The notes beneath the pieces are model-generated. The model was given only the letters and a program-made list of their open reading frames with translations, was not told the DNA's origin and did not search any database. A DNA stretch of 5,351 bases from Gastranaerophilus sp045639085 (lineage in GTDB: Bacteria > Cyanobacteriota > Vampirovibrionia > Gastranaerophilales > Gastranaerophilaceae), in NCBI GenBank assembly GCA_045639085.1, contig JAZUCM010000044.1, positions 1 to 5,351 on the forward strand, given 5' to 3'. The position numbers and the translations under genes are program-made. Positions 3,843-5,351 of the stretch are shown in pieces; the stretch's first letter is position 1; every line of letters starts with the position of its first letter.

Positions 3843-5102
3843 TTAGAATAGAATTCCCACGATAGCGGCTGACATGTAGCAAGTGAGAGTTCCGCAGATT
3901 AGGGCGCGAACACCGAGGCGAGCAAGGTTTTTGCGTTGGTTAGGGGCAAGTTCGCCGATACCGCCGAGTTGGATTGCGATTGAGCCGAAGTTGCCGAAGC
4001 TGCAAAGTGCCACGCTTGCGATTAAGAAACTTTTTGCGCTGAGGGCTTGTGGCAGGTTCATCAAATCAACGTAAGCAACCATTTCGTTAAGTACGAGTTT
4101 TGTTCCCATAAGGCTACCGACGGTAGTTGCTTCGCCCATTGGAACGCCCATAAAGTAGGCAAAAACCGCAAATATTTTGCCTAAAATCATTTTTAGAGAA
4201 AGGTGGTTAAGATCGAGCCCTAAGAACACATCCGGGCAATGTAAGAATTTTACCATAAATGTTCCTAGGCCGCCCAAAATCCAGTCAATCATAGCAACAA
4301 GAGCAACCAAAGCTAAAATCATTGCGGTAACGTTGATTGCGACTTTCATACCTTCTGAGGCGCCTGAAGAAATTGCGTCGAACACGTTTGCGTGAGTTCT
4401 TGTTCTTTTGCTGAATTTTATCTCAAAATTTTCGCTGGTTTCCGGGGTGCCGGTTTCCGGGTAGATGATTTTTGAGATTACCAGAGCGCCCGGTGCAGCC
4501 ATTATTGAGGCAGCAAGAAGGTATGTTGCCGGAATTCCCATGCCGATGTAGATTGGCATTGTTGCTCCTGAAATACAAGCCATGCTTCCTGCCATTGAAG
4601 CAAGGAGTTCTGAGCGTGTAAGTTTTGGCAAATATGGTCTAATCATAATTTGCGCAACAATTTGACCGACAAATGCGCTTGCCACGTTCGACAGTGCTTC
4701 TGCGCCGCTTACTGCCATAATTTTATTGATAAATCTACCCAGAATAGAAACTATGCGTTGCATAATTCCGTAATGATAAAGAATATTTACCAAAATCATC
4801 ATAAAAATTATTGAGCAAATAAGTTGGATTGAGAAAATGTAGCCAAAATCAGCGTCCATTAGAGGGCCAAAGACCATCCGTCCGCCTTCTTTGGCAAATT
4901 CAAGGATTTTTTGTATAAAGTTACCAATTGCCAAGAACATTTTTTGTCCCAAGGGAACTTTGAAAATGAAAACCGCAAAAAGTACTTGCAGTAAAAACCC
5001 CGTTCCGATTGTTTTGTAGTTGATAGCCTTTCTGTTGTTTGACAATGCAAAACAGATAGCGAAAATACCAATAATTCCTAAAATTCCAAATAATTTACTC
5101 AT
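3843..5102 (-). CDS. nupC: Concentrative nucleoside transporter (CNT/NupC family)
   Basis: CNT proteins import nucleosides across the inner membrane with Na+ or H+. The 419-residue length and the run of hydrophobic segments fit the family (Vibrio vcCNT is about 418). Landmarks are AFVGQIVAQIMIRPYL (143-158, hairpin 1), the ISGATMPIYIGMGIPATYLL stretch (178-197), APGALVISKIIYPET (203-217), GTKLVLNEMVAY (333-344) and CSFGNFGSIAI (367-377). The ribose-contact residues are kept (E340, N371, S374 by motif alignment). In hairpin 1 the family's GQTE is GQIV: Gln stays but Thr and Glu, which help bind the base, are replaced. Substrate choice may therefore differ. I chose ATG 5100-5102; a TTG 18 bases upstream is in frame. 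Neither has a Shine-Dalgarno sequence. It stands alone, with an IS3 element and a tandem repeat tract upstream and no terminator obvious before the antisense locus. Confidence 0.93.
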   Translation of the reverse strand: MSKLFGILGIIGIFAICFALSNNRKAINYKTIGTGFLLQVLFAVFIFKVPLGQKMFLAIGNFIQKILEFAKEGGRMVFGPLMDADFGYIFSIQLICSIIFMMILVNILYHYGIMQRIVSILGRFINKIMAVSGAEALSNVASAFVGQIVAQIMIRPYLPKLTRSELLASMAGSMACISGATMPIYIGMGIPATYLLAASIMAAPGALVISKIIYPETGTPETSENFEIKFSKRTRTHANVFDAISSGASEGMKVAINVTAMILALVALVAMIDWILGGLGTFMVKFLHCPDVFLGLDLNHLSLKMILGKIFAVFAYFMGVPMGEATTVGSLMGTKLVLNEMVAYVDLMNLPQALSAKSFLIASVALCSFGNFGSIAIQLGGIGELAPNQRKNLARLGVRALICGTLTCYMSAAIVGILF

Positions 5103-5160
5103 AGAAGAATTATTGCACAAAAGGAAGTAAAGAGCAATAGGTCGTTAATAACTAATAGGG

Positions 5161-5208
5161 CGATAAGTCAATAAGTGAATAAGCGAATAAGTAAATAAGT
5201 CATTAAGA
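5161..5208. repeat. 8-bp tandem repeat tract upstream of nupC
   Basis: Five consecutive 8-bp units follow the pattern NNATAAGT (cgataagt, caataagt, gaataagc, gaataagt, aaataagt), then a decayed unit cattaaga. On the minus strand, the direction of nupC, the units read TTNACTTA and include TTGACT, TTCACT and TTTACT, all similar to a -35 hexamer. The tract starts about 59 bases before the nupC ATG. Unit differences suggest age rather than very recent slippage. Confidence 0.75.
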
Positions 5209-5213
5209 GGAAT

Positions 5214-5351
5214 TGAAGTGGTCCCCAAAACCTGGACACAAATTAAGCAGCCAATAAAAAATCTCTGTATCTGCACGGAGACAGTTTATTTTTGTTCCAC
5301 TGTGGCCTATTGTTATAGATTAGCACGTATTTATTAACAAGGTCAATAACA
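5214..5351 (-). mobile_element. 3' end of an IS3-family insertion sequence (runs off the window)
   Basis: A transposase C-terminus on the minus strand is followed by TGTGTCCAGGTTTTGGGGAC and then TTCA. This is the kind of terminal repeat seen in IS3-family (IS150-like) elements, which end in TG/CA. The likely outer end is TGAAGTGGTCCCC starting near 5214. The other end, the start of the transposase and any target duplication lie outside the window. Confidence 0.7.
5243..5351 (-). CDS. IS3-family transposase OrfB, C-terminal fragment (5' end outside window)
   Basis: The last 35 residues are visible, ending NKLSPCRYRDFLLAA and containing LIYNNRPQWNK. The pattern 'YNN.RP....KLSP..YR' is the standard end of the DDE transposase (rve integrase domain) of IS3-family elements, where Tyr-Asn-Asn and LSP-x-x-(Y/F)-R are conserved. 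The catalytic DDE residues are beyond the window, so activity cannot be judged. Reading continues open to the window edge. Confidence 0.82.
   Translation of the reverse strand, partial: VIDLVNKYVLIYNNRPQWNKNKLSPCRYRDFLLAA

Noticed and set aside
5118..5120. TTG start for nupC, six codons upstream
   Set aside because: It has no Shine-Dalgarno sequence and the ATG at 5100-5102 gives the normal family length and a typical N-terminus.
5161..5208. CRISPR array
   Set aside because: Units are 8 bp with no spacers; it is a simple tandem repeat.

Overview
The window (about 5.35 kb, moderately AT-rich, standard genetic code) looks like chromosomal DNA of an uncultured, probably gut-associated bacterium. 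All conventional genes lie on the minus strand. The class cannot be fixed from the sequence. The rsmH/ftsL-like pair, the short Thermotoga/archaeal-type AdoHcy hydrolase, the absence of mraZ and ftsI next to rsmH, and several genes without Shine-Dalgarno sequences would suit a Gastranaerophilales (Melainabacteria) genome. A Firmicutes-like lineage is not excluded. This placement is inference.

Region 1 (about 1-3090, minus strand) is a probable operon. In transcription order it holds a 56-residue very acidic protein of unknown function, rsmH (16S rRNA m4C1402 methyltransferase), a small FtsL-like membrane protein, and ahcY (S-adenosylhomocysteine hydrolase), closed by a hairpin terminator at 19-49. 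RsmH releases S-adenosylhomocysteine and AhcY removes it, so the pair makes metabolic sense. The usual mraZ and ftsI/mur genes are not there.

Region 2 (about 3050-3842) has no conventional gene but is dense in signals. It contains a strong plus-strand promoter (TTGACA-17-AATAAT with extended -10), with a dyad centred on its -10 and two further GTGT/ACAC dyads nearby. This promoter reads into a roughly 138-nt candidate small RNA that ends at a textbook terminator. Next comes a 219-bp unit bounded by 19-bp direct repeats. It contains a long imperfect hairpin and a compact fold ending in GGTTGAAC, which resembles a decayed or non-autonomous IS605/TnpB right end with an omega-RNA-like structure. 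The region ends with a probable type I toxin-antitoxin locus: a 23-residue hydrophobic peptide with a perfect AGGAGG, opposed by an antisense RNA from a near-consensus promoter (TTGAAA-17-TATAAT).

Region 3 (3843-5351) holds a nupC-type concentrative nucleoside transporter in which two of the usual base-contacting residues (Thr-Glu of GQTE) are replaced by Ile-Val. Upstream lie an 8-bp tandem repeat tract in its promoter region and the 3' end of an IS3-family insertion sequence that runs off the window.
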